DNA of 64,000 bases, from contig NZ_JACHJB010000001.1 in NCBI RefSeq assembly GCF_014207745.1, positions 868,001-932,000 on the forward strand, in the 5' to 3' direction. A program made the position numbers and the translations under genes. Below are positions 8,387 to 17,974 of the stretch, in pieces. Numbering within the stretch: position 1 is the stretch's first letter; the number at the start of each line of letters is the position of its first letter. This DNA is from Nonomuraea muscovyensis (lineage in GTDB: Bacteria > Actinomycetota > Actinomycetes > Streptosporangiales > Streptosporangiaceae). A model generated the notes under the pieces. It was not told the DNA's origin. It saw nothing but the letters and a program-made list of their open reading frames with translations, and ran no database searches.

Positions 8387-9179
8387 TCAGCCCGTGCTGC
8401 GCTGTTCAGTGCGGGCGCGGGTTTGGGCCAGACGGTAGGAGTCGGTACCGGTCTCGATGATGTTGCCGCCAAAGGTGAGTCGATCGACGGTGGCGGCGCA
8501 GAGGCGGGGGTCGGTGAAGGTCTTGGTCCAGGAGGAGAAGGACTCGTTGGAGGCAATGGCCACGCTGTTCTTCTCCTCGCGCTCGGTGAGCACCTGGAAA
8601 CAGCAGTTCCGCGCCGCGCCGGTCGAGTTCCATATATCCGAGTTCGTCGATGCATAGCGGGTCGACGCGGCCGTAGCGGGCGATGGTCTTGGTCAGGAGC
8701 TTGTCGTCAGCGGCTTCGACCAGTTCATTGACCAGCTTGGTGGCCAGCACGTACTTGACCCGGAACCCCGCCATCGCAGCCTCGGTGCCCAGCGCGATCA
8801 GCAGGTGCGACTTGCCGGTGCCCGAGTCGCCGATCAGGCAGAGCGGCAGGCCCTTCTTCACCCATTCGCAGGTGGCGAGGGTATGGATGGCGGCTGGGTC
8901 GATGTGCGGGTTGGCCTCGAAATCGAAGGTGCGCAGCGCCTTGTCGCGGGGAAAACCCGCGGCTTTGATCCTGCGTTCGGATCGGCGGCGGTTGCGGTCG
9001 TCGCATTCGGCCATCAACAGCTCGGCCAGGAACCCCCGATAGGTCATCTGGTCACGGGCGGCAGAGTCGGCGAGTTCGGAGAACTGGCCGCGCATGGTGG
9101 GAAGGCGCAGGTTACGGCAGGCGGCGTCGATAGCCGCGTCAGCGGCCGGTTCGGTCAGACCGCGGTGACGACTGGTCAT
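8387..9179 (-). pseudogene. istB: IS21-family ATPase helper IstB, frameshifted
   Basis: AAA+ helper of IS21 transposition. It begins MTSRHRGLTEPAADAAIDAA, with Walker A LIGDSGTGKSHLL, Walker B LCIDELGYMEL, and a downstream part SVAIASNESFSSWTKTFTDP then GGNIIETGTDSYRLAQT. Near 8597 the coding strand reads TTTCCAGGTG where TTTCAGGTG is needed to join ELLF to QVLTERE, so one base is extra. It starts 11 bases after the istA stop, the usual arrangement. Confidence 0.88.
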
Positions 9180-9190
9180 GGCTGGACTCC

Positions 9191-10827
9191 CTAGGTGGTG
9201 GAGCCCTCGGCCGGCGGCCGGGGGTGACGCAGCAGCTGGTCGTAGGCGGCAACCGACGGCAGCGGCCGGTTATCTGGGGGCAGCGCGGCCAGCCGCCGCC
9301 GGGTCAGCGAGATCACCCGGCCGGGCCTGCGCTCATCGGCGGAGGGCCGATCGGGCTGCTCAGCTGGTGGCTCAGCTTCGGCTGCCCGGCGTGCTTCCAG
9401 TGCAACAGCGTCGGCGGTCAGAGCACCGGCACGCAGGGCAGCGGCAATCCCGGCGACAACCTGCTCATGGGTCATGTGCCGGTGCAGCAACAGCACTTCG
9501 ATCAGCGAGCGGGTGCCGGCCGCGTCGCCGTCCGCTCGCCGGGCCGCCTCCCACCACGCCTCATGCACCGGGGTGAATTTGCCCGTCGCTCGGGCCTGCT
9601 CCAGCGCGGTCGCGCCAGGCAGGGCGCCTGGTTTACGCAGCAGGCCCTCCAGGTAGTGATCCAGATCTAGGCGTACCTGGCCGCGTGAGCCGAGCCGCTC
9701 GTGCCGGGCGACCTCGGTGCGGCCGTCGTAGACCACCAGCTCACATGCGTGCAGCAGAACCCGGACCTGGCGGCCGATCAGACGCACCGGCACTGAATAG
9801 CGGTTCATCCGCACCGTGATCTGGCTGTAGCGGTCCACCCGCGGGGAGAATAGCCGACCCGTCTCGAAATGATCATCCGGCAGTGGCTGCAGGAACGGCT
9901 TTTCGATGGCGAAATACTCGCCGACGGTGCGTGCCCGCTCGCCGATCCGCCGCTGTTCGTCTTCCTCATCCCATAAGTCGACTTGCGCGTTCAGCTCCGC
10001 CAATGTGGCGACGACAGGCACGGGGACCAGCCTGTTGCGACGGAAGCGACCAACCTCTCCCTCCACTCCGCCTTTCTCATGAGCGCCGTCGATGCCGGGC
10101 CGGCAGTAGAAGACCTCTAGCCCCGCCCATGACCTGAAGGCGGTCCATCGGTCGGTCTCGACCCAGGCCCGTGTGAAACCGAGCACCTGGGCGACGGCGG
10201 AGCTGAGGTTGTCATAGCGCACCTTGCCTCGTGGCACGCCGCCCAGTCGTTGGAAGGCGTGCACGTGACCTTCGAAAAAGGCCTCCTGTGCTTGGGAAAG
10301 GAAGATGCGGTGGATGGCCTTGCCGGAGAAGGAGAGCCGGAAGACGAATAGGTAGCACAGCGTACGCACCCCGCCGAGCATGATGTAGACGTCCCCGAAG
10401 TCGACCTCGCTTCCTCGCCTGGACGATGGGTCTGCGCAACGAACACCGTAGGCGGCCCGCGCCCCTCCTCGATGAGGATCTCCGGCTTTCGACGCTTGAT
10501 ATAGTCCCTGATCCGGCCGTAGGAGACGTTGTCCATGCCATGCTCGGCGACGAGCCGGTCGAAGACACGTTTGGCGGTGTGCCGCTGCTTTCGTGGGGCG
10601 TCCAGGTCCGTGCGCAGGATCGCATCGATGATCGGTTTGTAGGGGTCAACCACCGAGCGGCGGGGTGGCATCGCCTTGCGCCCTGCAGGCCACGGTGAGG
10701 TCAACGCCTCCCGTACCAGCCGCCGATGAACGCCGTAACGGCGAGAGAGTTCGTGGATCGACAACTTCTCGATGCGGGCGTCCCTGCGGATCGCTGCGAA
10801 AAGCTCGACCTTGGACCTCGGCTGCAT
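9191..10827 (-). pseudogene. istA: IS21-family transposase IstA, frameshifted
   Basis: DDE transposase. It starts MQPRSKVELFAAIRRDARIE with an HTH (SIHELSRRYGVHRRLVREAL). The catalytic region has VDFGDVYIMLGG, KVRYDNLSSAV and HEKGGVEGEVGRF (D, D, E), and the C-terminus is Ala/Arg-rich. Near 10411 one G is missing (GCGAGG for GCGGAGG), so the HTH part and the catalytic part are in different frames. Its upstream side carries the triple TGGGGCCA terminal repeats. Confidence 0.88.
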
Positions 10828-10880
10828 GCGGGTCACCTGACTCTCAGAGCACACTGATGCTCTCACCGCAAGACAGCCGC

Positions 10881-10954
10881 TGGGGCCACTTCTCACGAAC
10901 ACGCGCCCACCCGATTCATCAGGTAGGGCCAGAGATCTCGTTCAACTGGGGCCA
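10881..10954 (-). repeat. terminal repeats, right end of IS21-type element
   Basis: TGGGGCCA at 10881 and 10947 with TAGGGCCA at 10924. Read on the minus strand they are TGGCCCCA-type repeats spaced 23 and 43 bases, mirroring 6787-6862. Confidence 0.6.
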
Positions 10955-11097
10955 ACGCTGCCGTTCATAGCCAGTCACCCTGCGAACCGGCAAGGGCCGG
11001 CCCCCTTCTGTGTCTTACCCAAGGTCAAAGGACGACCGGCCCGGCCGATCGACGGCGGGCAGCTAGGTAGCGGCCACGAGACGCCTCAGCCGGGACG

Positions 11098-11616
11098 TCA
11101 GCTCGCACTGCGCCAGTAGGAAAGTTGATGGCTCGTGCTCTTGACCACACGTGGTGTGGACACACTCTGCGGCCAGATTTGCAGCAGATAGCGGTCGACC
11201 ACAACATCCATCGAACTGTTTACTTCCGCCCCCGTGTCCATGTTCACGGCGTGGTAGCGCAACCGATACCACCCCGGACCCGAGGACAATTCCGGTAGTT
11301 CGTGAACTCGTTCGCCTGCCCACTCGCATAGCCAGACTCGTCCTATCTGAGACCGGAAACTGATCTCCACGATGTCCTCATACCCGTCGGTGTCCGCTCC
11401 CGGGTCGTGGTCGGTCACCGCCACCGAGAAGCCGACCTTACCCGTATGCAGGCCCGTGACCAGGAGAGCTTTATCATCCTTCACCCGAATGATCCCCACG
11501 GGGTGCTCCGGATGGTCATTGGGAAAGGCTTCTGGGACCATCGTGCCGACGTCGATGAGGTATGCCTGCCGGTAGCTGACACGGAGATCGAACGACACGG
11601 TCTCGATTGTGGTCAT
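11098..11616 (-). CDS. protein of unknown function
   Basis: 172 residues, no signal peptide or membrane segment, start ATG 11616. The middle alternates hydrophobic and charged residues (AYLIDVGTM, KVGFSVAVTDHDPGA, WYRLRYHAVNMD), which suggests a beta-rich fold, and the region near the end reads VDRYLLQIWPQS. I do not recognise the family. Small beta-rich cytoplasmic proteins in such mosaic regions are sometimes immunity proteins, but no toxin gene is adjacent. Confidence 0.6.
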   Translation of the reverse strand: MTTIETVSFDLRVSYRQAYLIDVGTMVPEAFPNDHPEHPVGIIRVKDDKALLVTGLHTGKVGFSVAVTDHDPGADTDGYEDIVEISFRSQIGRVWLCEWAGERVHELPELSSGPGWYRLRYHAVNMDTGAEVNSSMDVVVDRYLLQIWPQSVSTPRVVKSTSHQLSYWRSAS

Positions 11617-11956
11617 GGGCGCCAGGCTACGATCATGGCCGACACTTCCGGTCGATCCGACGCCGAGTCCAAGGGGCCCGTCTCACCTGGGCCCCGAAGT
11701 TGTCCTGGCCGAAAGTTGCCGACGGAGCCCTGCAGGATGTCTGATCTCCGACCCGTCAGGCACAGGAGCGAGCGCTCCTCATTGGCGGCGCTCACGCTGC
11801 CAGACCCGCACGCCGGCTCCTGCAGCGCCTGGCCTCAGTTGGAGCGGCGACATTCCGAGCCGGCGCGCGCGGGAGGCACCCCGGGCATGAGGCGCGGCCA
11901 CCGGCGAGCGCGTCCCACGCGTCCGCCGGGTGCTCCTTCTCCGTCGATCAGGCGGG
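11617..11956. other. no gene recognised
   Basis: 340 bases between the unknown gene and the phage module. The only structure seen is a weak hairpin at 11673-11695 (GGGGCCC and GGGCCCC, 9-base loop). Confidence 0.4.
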
Positions 11957-12259
11957 TCACGGGGCCGACTCGGCGAGGCGCGGCAAGCCCAGACGCCGCA
12001 CCTCATCCGCGTCGTGGGTGTCGACCGTCATCGCGACGACCTCGCGGGCGGACCATGGGTCGGCGTACCGGCCCACGGCCTGGACCGTGTCGGGCACGAT
12101 GGCGACCGCGCGAGTGCCGACGTCGCCCCCAAAGCGGTTCGGCTGCTCGGCGAAGTGCTCGGCCACATCGTCGCCGCCCTCGTCGGCGATGAGGGCGAAC
12201 AGCTCCTCGACATGGTCGCCTATGACCACATGCGGGAGAGGAAGGATCGCGACACGCAC
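11957..12259 (-). CDS. small protein at the end of the phage head module
   Basis: 100 residues from GTG 12259 (GGACGGG about 8 bases upstream). The sequence is acidic and alternates hydrophobic residues: VVIGDHVEELFALIADEGGD, TRAVAIVPDTVQAVGRYADP. No known domain is recognised. Strand, spacing and position directly after the DUF7196-like gene suggest a phage gene. Confidence 0.55.
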   Translation of the reverse strand: MRVAILPLPHVVIGDHVEELFALIADEGGDDVAEHFAEQPNRFGGDVGTRAVAIVPDTVQAVGRYADPWSAREVVAMTVDTHDADEVRRLGLPRLAESAP

Positions 12260-12288
12260 CCTGGATCACCCGTCCACCGAGACGCGCA

Positions 12289-12480
12289 TCAGGCTCCGGC
12301 CCGTGGCCCGGCCGACGTCTGCTGCCGCTTCGTGCGGACGGTGCTGCCGGGGTACCGCCGAGCCACCGCCGTGGCCGTCGGCTCGCTCGTCGAGGTGTAG
12401 ACGACCTTGTCGTCGCCCTTCTCATCCGTGGTGACAACCTCGAACTGCTGCCGGTTTCCGCCCTTGCAGCCACACCCCAT
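12289..12480 (-). CDS. small phage protein, DUF7196-like
   Basis: 63 residues starting MGCGCKGGNRQQFEVVTTDE, with a Gly/Cys start followed by a short beta-rich stretch (KVVYTSTSEPTATAVARRY). This matches the tiny MGCGC-type proteins found in actinophage structural regions. Its ATG is two bases after the stop of the MuF/protease gene, so the two are probably translationally coupled. Confidence 0.65.
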   Translation of the reverse strand: MGCGCKGGNRQQFEVVTTDEKGDDKVVYTSTSEPTATAVARRYPGSTVRTKRQQTSAGPRAGA

Positions 12481-12482
12481 GA

Positions 12483-15400
12483 TCAGACTCCTTCCGTGGT
12501 TGGTGCCGCCGTGGTGGCGGCAAGCTCTGCACGCACCGACTCCAGCTCGGCCGCCATCCGCTCGATCTCCTCACGTGCTGCCTGCCGCCGCTCCATCTCG
12601 TCCACCACTGCCGGGGCGAGCGCGGCCGCGAGCGTCGCCAGATCGACGGGGCTGGCCGCATCGGCCTGGCCAGCCATCAGGACGGGCTGCTTGCCACCGG
12701 CACGGTCGACCCGCCCTTGGCGTGCGAGCGCGGCGGACGCCGTCAGCGCGAGGTTCGCACGTTCGACCACCGCCGAGGCGAGCAGCGGAGACGAGTGGCC
12801 GGGCACAGGAACCGACAGGACAGCGCGCAGCTGCCAGCGGCCGTCGCGGCCCTGCTTCATGTGGTAGCTGGGCTGGCAGGCCCGAAGAACCATGACGTCG
12901 GTCTGTGCCAGCCACGGCATGGCGGCGCCGGAGAACCACATGCCGCGGTCGTTCATCCCGACGGTGATCACCGCGGCGACCGTGCGGGTGTCGTCGAACT
13001 GGCAGCTGGTGGTCTCGCACTCGGCGCCGTCGCGGTGGTGGCCCACGTTCATCGTCATCGCGCCGGCCCGGACTTCGCTGCTGTCGTCCAGTTGGAACCG
13101 GGCGCGTAGGAAGTGCGTCAGGTCGATGTCGCCGAGCGACTCGATCGTCAGGTTCCGGCCCGGCATGCCGACGTGGGGCTCCCCGGCTTGGGCGACCCAG
13201 CCGTAGAGTCTGCCGTTCCTGTAGTGAACGCCGCCGGAGTCGGGCGGCAGTTCCTCCGCGCTGGGCTCGCGGAACCAGGCGGCCGGCATCGGCGGTAGTT
13301 CCCGCATCGCGGTCCACGCGGACGCCTCCAGCTCGTCCACATCGTCGTCTTCGGGGTCCTGGTCGTCTGCCCAGGGCGCTGTCAGGGTGGGGTCGTCGAA
13401 CGCTTCGGCGAGCCGCGCGTACAGGCGTTCGACGCGTTCGCGGATGGCGGTCTGTTCGGCGGCGGGGATGTCCGCCCCTCCCCGGCCGCCCTGCAGAACG
13501 GCGGCGACGGCGAACACAGTGGCCGGGACGATCTCCAGCCGCTCGTTGCCGTCACGGTCGAATACCGCGGCGATGCCGAGCTTGTAGGCGGCCAAGGTCT
13601 CCGGGTCGGCGTCCGGGTCACGCCACAGGAACGCGGCGGCGAGACGCTCGGCGTCGACCTGGCCGTCGCTGCCGGTCGCCCACTCCAGTACGCGGGACGC
13701 TGCGGCGTCGCCGTCCCATTCGGCGTCCCGGTCGTCGTGGATCGGCAATTCGAGGTCGCCTGACATGGCGGCGACCAGGTCAGGACGAGCTTCCGGCAGC
13801 GTCGCGGCGGCGACGTACAGGCCGCGCGCGAGCCGGGTGATCCGCCCGGCAAGGGCGGCGCGGGCCAGGTATTCGCGGGCGGCGACGGTGGTGATGCTGA
13901 GCGCGTCCGCGACCTGCGTGGCATTGACCGGGGTGGGGCTGGAGGCCACGAACATGATGACGTCCCGCATCCGGCCGCCGGGCGGGGTGTCGCCGCACGC
14001 GGCAGCCAACTCGTCGGCGTCGAGGACGATCCGTGCAGCTGCGAACGCTGGCATGGAGACGAGCGTGGCGCCGCGGACTCGGGCTCGGGTGATGCGCATG
14101 ACCATGTCGCCAGTCCGCTCGGCCTTCAGAACTTGGCCGGTGTCGGTGTCGGCGTCTCCTGCGGCGGCGGTCATCACCCCTGCGGCGGTGAGCGCCGCTT
14201 GCAGGTCGGCCGCGGCCACCCGGCTGTCGGCGTCCACGGTCCACTCCACCGCGTGCGTCGCCCGTACCGGCCGACCAGCCGCGGTCCACTCGGTGACGTG
14301 GGTGGCGCGCACCGCGTGGCCGCCGTCGGGCAGCGCAAGCACGCTCGCCGCGGCGAGGGAGGCGAGCAGGATCACCTCGCCGTCGTCATCGTCACTCTCG
14401 TCAGCCTTGGTGCAGGCGCAGGTACGCAGCTGCGCGTTCCAGGAGTTCAGGGTCGTCCCGGAAGTCTCCGAGCCCTGAGTTGCAGGGCTGGCAGAGGAAC
14501 GCTCGGTTGCGTTTGTTTGTATGGCAGTGGTCGAAGTAGGCAGTATCTCTGCTGTCGCCGTCGAAGAGAGTGATTCCTGCGTAGCAGATTGCGCACTTGC
14601 CGCCTTGCTCGGCGAAGATCCGTTCGGCTTCTGATGCTTTGATCCCGTAGGTGCGGGTGAAGTGGTAGCGGCGTCGCTGCGCTCGGTCTGAGTGTGGCCC
14701 GCTGTAGCTTCCGCAGTCGTCGCAAAGCCGCGCTTGCCGCCGGTCGAGTTCCGTTCCACAGTTACGGCATGTGTTGGCGGGGAGTAGCCCGCGGCGGTTG
14801 AACCATGCGTAGCAGGCGTGATGTATCCACCCCTGGTCACGGAACCGGAACTGCTTCTGTTGCTTATGTTCCAGTTTCCGGCCGCATCCGCAGACGCAGT
14901 GTTCGGTGTCTGGCTGGTCGCGGTGAACGGTGAACCCACTGCCGCGCTTGCTGTTGTCGTACCTCCCTTGCATGCAGAACATACTACCTGCTCAGAGGCT
15001 ATTTGTTTACCTTGAAACTGGACGATTTCTAGGTCCACGTCATCCAGGTCGACGCTCACGCCGAGAGGGGCGCCCTCTTCAAGCAGCCGGATCGCAGCGG
15101 CGCCCGACGCCTGGCTCGGGTACAGCACCCCTGTCGCGGGGATCCGGTCGCCGTCGCGGCCGAGCGTCTCGATCGCGCCGGCGAGTTCGGCGCCTTCGTG
15201 GCCGGTGAGCATTTCGTCGGCGTACTGCAGCGGCCATGGCCCGCCATCCCAGTACAGGGCGCCGGCCGCGAACACGCGGCCGTCGCCGGTCTCCTGGTTC
15301 TCGAACGCGAGCGCGGCAGGACCGGGGGTCGACCAGCGGCGCGGCGGCGCGGGCTCGGTGGCGTCGGCGGTCACATCCGACGGCTGGTGGGCGTCTCGCA

Positions 15401-16301
15401 CGATTCCCTGCTCCTCGAAATAGCGGATGACCCGGGCGATCTCGTCGTCGTCCAAGAACTGCCGGCCCGCGTCGGCAGCCGGCCGGTCCCCGTAGCCGAA
15501 GGTGGCCGTGCAGCGGCACTGGATGATGTTGCTCGGGGAGCCGGTCGGGTCGCCCGGGAACATCAACGCCTCGCCGCCGACGTCGAATGTCGTCTGGATC
15601 GGCACGGTCTGGCCGTCGGCCTGCCAGTGCGCGGGGCGCGTCCGTTCATCGACGGTGGCGAGCCAGCTCTTGTACGGCGGGCGCGCATCGGCTGGCACCA
15701 GTTGGGCGGCGTCGAGGCTCGCCTGATTCCACACGCTGATGACCTCGGTGCGGGCGATCCGCTCCGCCCGGGTCCGGCCGAGCTGGACACTGTCCTGGGC
15801 GAACATCTGCTGGAGGCGGCGGCGTAGCTGGTCGATGCCCTCCCCGGCGTCGTTGCCGGCGGCGAGCGCCTCGCGGGCGGCTTCCCACAGCCGGTCGCCG
15901 ACACCGACGAGCCGGTTGTTGGCGGTCGTCAGGTACATGCGGACCTGCTCCGGCACGGAGAAAGGATCCTCGAGCCACTTCTCGGCGAGGTCCTCCATCT
16001 CCGGCGGCATCGGCACGCTGAACCGGCGCAGCACCGCGCGCACCGCGGCCTCGAACACCGCGAGCAGCGCGGCCAGGATGGGAGGCAGCCGCTCGGCCCA
16101 GAGTTCGGCGATCCGCCGCAGCTCGGTGCCGTCGAGCGCTGCCTGCACGTCTTCGCGGCCGGCCTCGCGCAGGAAGCGCGCGTAGTCGGCGGCGACTTCG
16201 TCGAGAGCACGCTGGACGACGACCTGCACCAGGGCTTCCAGCGTGGCGAGAGTCCGGTCGGCGGCGTCGCGCTGGTCCCGGAGCGGGTCGGTCTCGGTCA
16301 C
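12483..16301 (-). CDS. phage MuF-like minor head protein fused to capsid maturation protease, with an inserted endonuclease gene
   Basis: The GTG at 16301 overlaps the portal stop (GTGA). The reading is open for 1272 residues. Residues about 150-265 are MuF-like (RIARTEVISVWNQASLDAAQ ... NIIQCRCTATFGYGD). Residues about 340-425 are the first half of a capsid protease (VFAAGALYWDGGPWPLQYAD, PLGVSVDLDDVDLEI). Residues about 428-632 are low-complexity Ser/Thr/Ala text that is really the wrong-frame reading of an endonuclease VII gene (14401-14982). From about 640 the protease resumes (VILLASLAAASVLALPDGGH, RITRARVRGATLVSMPAF), followed by the actinophage C-terminal region. The insert keeps the frame. 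Such MuF/protease fusions occur in actinophages; the insert is unusual. Without removal or tolerance of the insert the protease may be inactive. Confidence 0.85.
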   Translation of the reverse strand: MTETDPLRDQRDAADRTLATLEALVQVVVQRALDEVAADYARFLREAGREDVQAALDGTELRRIAELWAERLPPILAALLAVFEAAVRAVLRRFSVPMPPEMEDLAEKWLEDPFSVPEQVRMYLTTANNRLVGVGDRLWEAAREALAAGNDAGEGIDQLRRRLQQMFAQDSVQLGRTRAERIARTEVISVWNQASLDAAQLVPADARPPYKSWLATVDERTRPAHWQADGQTVPIQTTFDVGGEALMFPGDPTGSPSNIIQCRCTATFGYGDRPAADAGRQFLDDDEIARVIRYFEEQGIVRDAHQPSDVTADATEPAPPRRWSTPGPAALAFENQETGDGRVFAAGALYWDGGPWPLQYADEMLTGHEGAELAGAIETLGRDGDRIPATGVLYPSQASGAAAIRLLEEGAPLGVSVDLDDVDLEIVQFQGKQIASEQVVCSACKGGTTTASAAVGSPFTATSQTPNTASADAAGNWNISNRSSSGSVTRGGYITPATHGSTAAGYSPPTHAVTVERNSTGGKRGFATTAEATAGHTQTERSDAATTSPAPTGSKHQKPNGSSPSKAASAQSATQESLSSTATAEILPTSTTAIQTNATERSSASPATQGSETSGTTLNSWNAQLRTCACTKADESDDDDGEVILLASLAAASVLALPDGGHAVRATHVTEWTAAGRPVRATHAVEWTVDADSRVAAADLQAALTAAGVMTAAAGDADTDTGQVLKAERTGDMVMRITRARVRGATLVSMPAFAAARIVLDADELAAACGDTPPGGRMRDVIMFVASSPTPVNATQVADALSITTVAAREYLARAALAGRITRLARGLYVAAATLPEARPDLVAAMSGDLELPIHDDRDAEWDGDAAASRVLEWATGSDGQVDAERLAAAFLWRDPDADPETLAAYKLGIAAVFDRDGNERLEIVPATVFAVAAVLQGGRGGADIPAAEQTAIRERVERLYARLAEAFDDPTLTAPWADDQDPEDDDVDELEASAWTAMRELPPMPAAWFREPSAEELPPDSGGVHYRNGRLYGWVAQAGEPHVGMPGRNLTIESLGDIDLTHFLRARFQLDDSSEVRAGAMTMNVGHHRDGAECETTSCQFDDTRTVAAVITVGMNDRGMWFSGAAMPWLAQTDVMVLRACQPSYHMKQGRDGRWQLRAVLSVPVPGHSSPLLASAVVERANLALTASAALARQGRVDRAGGKQPVLMAGQADAASPVDLATLAAALAPAVVDEMERRQAAREEIERMAAELESVRAELAATTAAPTTEGV
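14401..14982 (-). CDS. recombination endonuclease VII / HNH-type nuclease nested in the capsid protease gene
   Basis: 193 residues in a different frame of the same strand as the host gene. Cys pairs of zinc-ribbon type occur in CVCGCGRKL, CRNCGTEL and CDDCG (first half). The nuclease core is YGIKASEAERIFAEQGGKCA, FDHCHTNKRNRAFLCQPCNS, then GLGDFRDDPELLERAAAYL, a standard endonuclease VII C-terminus. Start ATG 14982 has only a weak AGG upstream; ATG 14973 is an alternative. The stop lies at the point where protease sequence resumes. The DNA is visibly less GC-rich than its surroundings. It is probably a homing-type nuclease (inferred). Confidence 0.82.
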   Translation of the reverse strand: MFCMQGRYDNSKRGSGFTVHRDQPDTEHCVCGCGRKLEHKQQKQFRFRDQGWIHHACYAWFNRRGLLPANTCRNCGTELDRRQARLCDDCGSYSGPHSDRAQRRRYHFTRTYGIKASEAERIFAEQGGKCAICYAGITLFDGDSRDTAYFDHCHTNKRNRAFLCQPCNSGLGDFRDDPELLERAAAYLRLHQG

Positions 16302-17974
16302 GCCGCCCCCATCACGCAGGGGGCACGAAGCACGCCGCTGGTCTGCTCGTACCGGTGCTCCACCCCGGCGGCGATCAGCTCGCGGCAGTAGGAGTCGAGC
16401 GTCGCGGTGAGGCATTCCGCGTCGAGCCCGTACCGGGCGGCGATCTCCGGGACGCGCGCCCACGCGCCCTCGAGCAGCCGCCACTGCTCGACCTGGACGG
16501 CCTCGACGGGCAGGATCGTGTGCAGCGCGGCTGACAGCATCTCCTTGGCGCGGGCCCGTTCCGAGCGGGGGCAGGCGGGGGTGCGGCGGAGTTTCTCGCC
16601 TGCGGCGGACAGGGCGCCCCAGATGAGCCCGTCTGCAGCGGCGAGCAGCCCTTCCGGCATGGCGGAGGCGGGCAGGGTGTCGGGTGGGGTGGTGGTCTCG
16701 TCCACCGGCAGGCGCGTTTCTCTGGCGCGGACGTTCTGGCCCAGGCGCGGGGCGTCAGAGTCGTCGAACCCGGTCTCCCGGCGCAGCGCCTCCGCGCTGA
16801 TGGCGCCGCGGTCATACACCTCCAACGCGGTCTGGCTGCGGTTCTGTCGGACGCGCAGCGGCGAGGTGTCGTACCAGACCAGCCACTGACCGGCGTCGTT
16901 GACGCCCTGGTCCTCCAGCAACGGGCGCAGCCACTGGGTGGTGAGCGCGTGCGCGACAGTGGCCAGTCGCGGTTCGATGCCGAGCCGGATCGCCTCAGCT
17001 TGCAACGCCCAGGCTCCCCAGTGGTTGATGTCGCCCATGCCGAGCAGCACCTCGCCGGGGATCTCCAGGCCGGTGGCGAAGCGCCGGATGGCCTCTTCGC
17101 GAAGCTTCAACGCGAGCTGGTCGAAGTCGGACTCGAAGGTCAGCACCTTCATCTCGCTGATCACCTCGGGCGGCACTTCGAGGATGATCGGCACGGTGGC
17201 TGCGGCCGACTAGGGCTCCTTGTAGGCGGTTTCGGCGACCTGCATGAACACCTCGAGCAGGTCGTCCTCTGCATCACCCTGGGCCGGGCTGGTCGGGAAG
17301 CGTGCGCCCTTGGGGACGAGCAGCACCCCGCGGCCCGTCAGCCGGGAGCGAGCGATGGCGGCCACCGCGGCGTTCAACAGGTGCAGTTCCTCCAGCAGGC
17401 CGAGACTGGAGCGGACCGGCGAGTCGGCCTCGAGGTGCCGGCGCGGGTGGGGCTCCCAGACACGGATCGCGACCGGCGCCGCCGAGTCGGTCGGCTGGTC
17501 CGGGTCGTGCGCGGGGATGGTGACGGGGATGCCGTCGATCTCGGCGACCAGCTTGCCGCCCTGCTGCGTCACCTCCGCCACCGACAGCACCCGCCATTCC
17601 TCGCCGCTCACATGCCCTTGGGCGATGCTGGGGCGGATGACGATCCATCCCTCGCCGGCGACGACCAGGTGCGGCCCGAAGTCTCCCAGGAGCTGTGCTT
17701 GGCCTTCGGGTCCTCCAGCAATGCCGGTGACGAGTTCGGTGGCGCGGTGCCCGTCGGGGGCCGGCTCGATGGTGCCGTCTTCGGCGCGGCGGCCGGCGAC
17801 CAGGCGGGCACCGGACATGGCGTTGGCCACCCACTGGGCGGCGAAACGCACTTCTGGGACGTTGTCGTAGAAGGCCCAGGCGCGCTCCTGCCAGGACTGG
17901 TCGACCGGGCGGACGCGCAGGCGACGCTCGGTGAACCGGGCTGCGGCGGCCGTGAGGTCGACGGCCCGGCTCAC
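16298..17974 (-). pseudogene. phage portal protein interrupted by one in-frame TAG
   Basis: Two frames in the same register, 17974-17210 and 17209-16298, are separated by a single TAG (17210-17212). The first part has VRFAAQWVANAMSGARLVAG, GDFGPHLVVAGEGWIVIRPS and LLEVFMQVAETAYKEP. The second has LEIPGEVLLGMGDINHWGAW and LTTQWLRPLLEDQGV. Together these make an ordinary actinophage portal of about 555 residues, the ring through which DNA enters the head. A GTG at 17194 could start the second half alone. The gene overlaps DUF1360 upstream and MuF/protease downstream by GTGA. The stop is a nonsense mutation, a suppressed codon or an error. Confidence 0.83.

Larger units (their letters stand above)
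6787..10954. mobile_element. IS21-type element with internal passenger genes (proposed limits)
   Basis: The minus strand carries istA and istB, and the istA-side end holds three TGGGGCCA-like repeats (10947-10954, 10924-10931, 10881-10888). No such end follows istB. The next matching repeats are TGGCCCCA at 6787-6794, 6810-6817 and 6855-6862. Spacing from outside inward is 23 and 45 on the left and 23 and 43 on the right, and the 15 bases between the first two repeats also partly match. If these are one pair of ends, the element is 4.2 kb and carries an HxlR regulator and a hydrolase. No target duplication is visible. Confidence 0.55.

Noticed and set aside
14404..15015. An intein in the capsid protease
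   Set aside because: The in-frame reading shows no intein start block (Cys/Ser with TxxH) or terminal HN; it is low-complexity wrong-frame text of the nuclease gene.
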